Shown piece by piece: positions 33,654 to 33,805 of a DNA stretch of 33,805 bases. The notes beneath the pieces were generated by a model. The model searched no databases, was not told the origin of the DNA, and worked only from the letters and a program-made list of their open reading frames with translations. The stretch comes from Flavobacteriaceae bacterium (GTDB lineage: Bacteria > Bacteroidota > Bacteroidia > Flavobacteriales > Flavobacteriaceae). Location of the stretch: positions 1 to 33,805 of the forward strand of contig JAHEKR010000065.1 of the NCBI GenBank assembly GCA_024638225.1, read 5' to 3'. Within the stretch, counting starts at the first letter, position 1. Each line of letters begins with the position of its first letter. The position numbers and the translations under genes were made by a program.

Positions 33654-33805
33654 TTACGGAAGCAGTTGGTAGGCATGTGCGATTGCCATTACAGACAGTT
33701 TTTTCACATTTCCTTTTAAGAGCGTTTGCCCGCATGCTGTCAGTGTAGCAGCAGTAGTAATGACATCGTCCACCAGAAGAATATGTGGATAGTTATGACT
33801 GCCCA
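33654..33805 (-). CDS. ComF-like phosphoribosyltransferase (C-terminal end only)
   Basis: The last 50 residues of a minus-strand gene are visible, entering from the right edge. HILLVDDVITTAATLTACG is the PRPP-binding motif of the type I phosphoribosyltransferases as seen in ComF family proteins, and it is followed by VKKLSVMAIAHAYQLLP and the stop. ComF proteins are linked to DNA uptake or purine-related metabolism. The zinc-finger N-terminus that would confirm ComF is outside the window. In the motif an Ala replaces the usual Gly (TTAATL instead of TTGATL). Confidence 0.8.
   Translation of the reverse strand, partial: GSHNYPHILLVDDVITTAATLTACGQTLLKGNVKKLSVMAIAHAYQLLP

Noticed and set aside
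1-33805. CRISPR arrays, rRNA genes, transposase or integrase genes, toxin-antitoxin pairs
   Set aside because: No regularly spaced repeats, rRNA segments or recognisable proteins of these kinds were found; the only mobile traces are the IVS-type element and the repeat remnants near tRNA-Ala.

Overview
The window looks like a chromosome segment from a marine-type member of the Flavobacteriaceae (Bacteroidota). The evidence is a TonB-dependent receptor with a carboxypeptidase-like N-terminal domain, promoters of the Bacteroidota type TAnnTTTG, a SUF operon containing the Bacteroidota families DUF2480 and DUF3078, a two-subunit-type succinate dehydrogenase with one membrane protein (SdhC), and lipoproteins typical of the phylum. 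The genus cannot be decided from the sequence alone.

The left part (1-10535) is accessory and AT-rich. A LacI-type repressor (cut by the window edge) is divergent from a catabolic cluster: TonB-dependent receptor, secreted glutaredoxin-like protein, MFS transporter of the plant-SUT/GPH type, PfkB sugar kinase and GH13_18 sugar phosphorylase. Together they read as a sucrose scavenging pathway: outer-membrane uptake, inner-membrane symport, phosphorolysis to glucose 1-phosphate plus fructose, and phosphorylation of the fructose. It resembles the Xanthomonas sux locus, but a phosphorylase plus kinase stand where that locus has an amylosucrase. Palindromic operators lie across both divergent promoters, and a hairpin terminator separates the receptor from the intracellular genes. 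Convergent to this cluster is a two-gene unit on the minus strand, a YHYH-domain lipoprotein and an S1-family sulfatase lipoprotein.

The boundary (10536-11040) holds tRNA-Ala(GGC), a decayed copy of its 3' end, a strong orphan hairpin and one of two related 44-base repeats that bracket the sulfatase unit. I read this as an old integration hotspot.

The right part (11041-33805) is housekeeping: a HAD phosphatase divergent from an operon-like run of enoyl-CoA hydratase-like protein, QueD-like enzyme, LpxH and HflX; the minus-strand SUF iron-sulfur assembly operon (SufA/IscA-like, SufB, small lipoprotein, SufC, SufD, SufS, SufE, SufT-like, DUF2480, DUF3078); ThiL; an Xaa-Pro aminopeptidase; a large secreted Asp-box propeller protein; sdhCAB interrupted by a four-helix-bundle (IVS-type) element whose gene is frameshifted; an Ig-like-domain lipoprotein; and the end of a ComF-like phosphoribosyltransferase gene. 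The SUF operon would supply the Fe-S clusters of SdhB.
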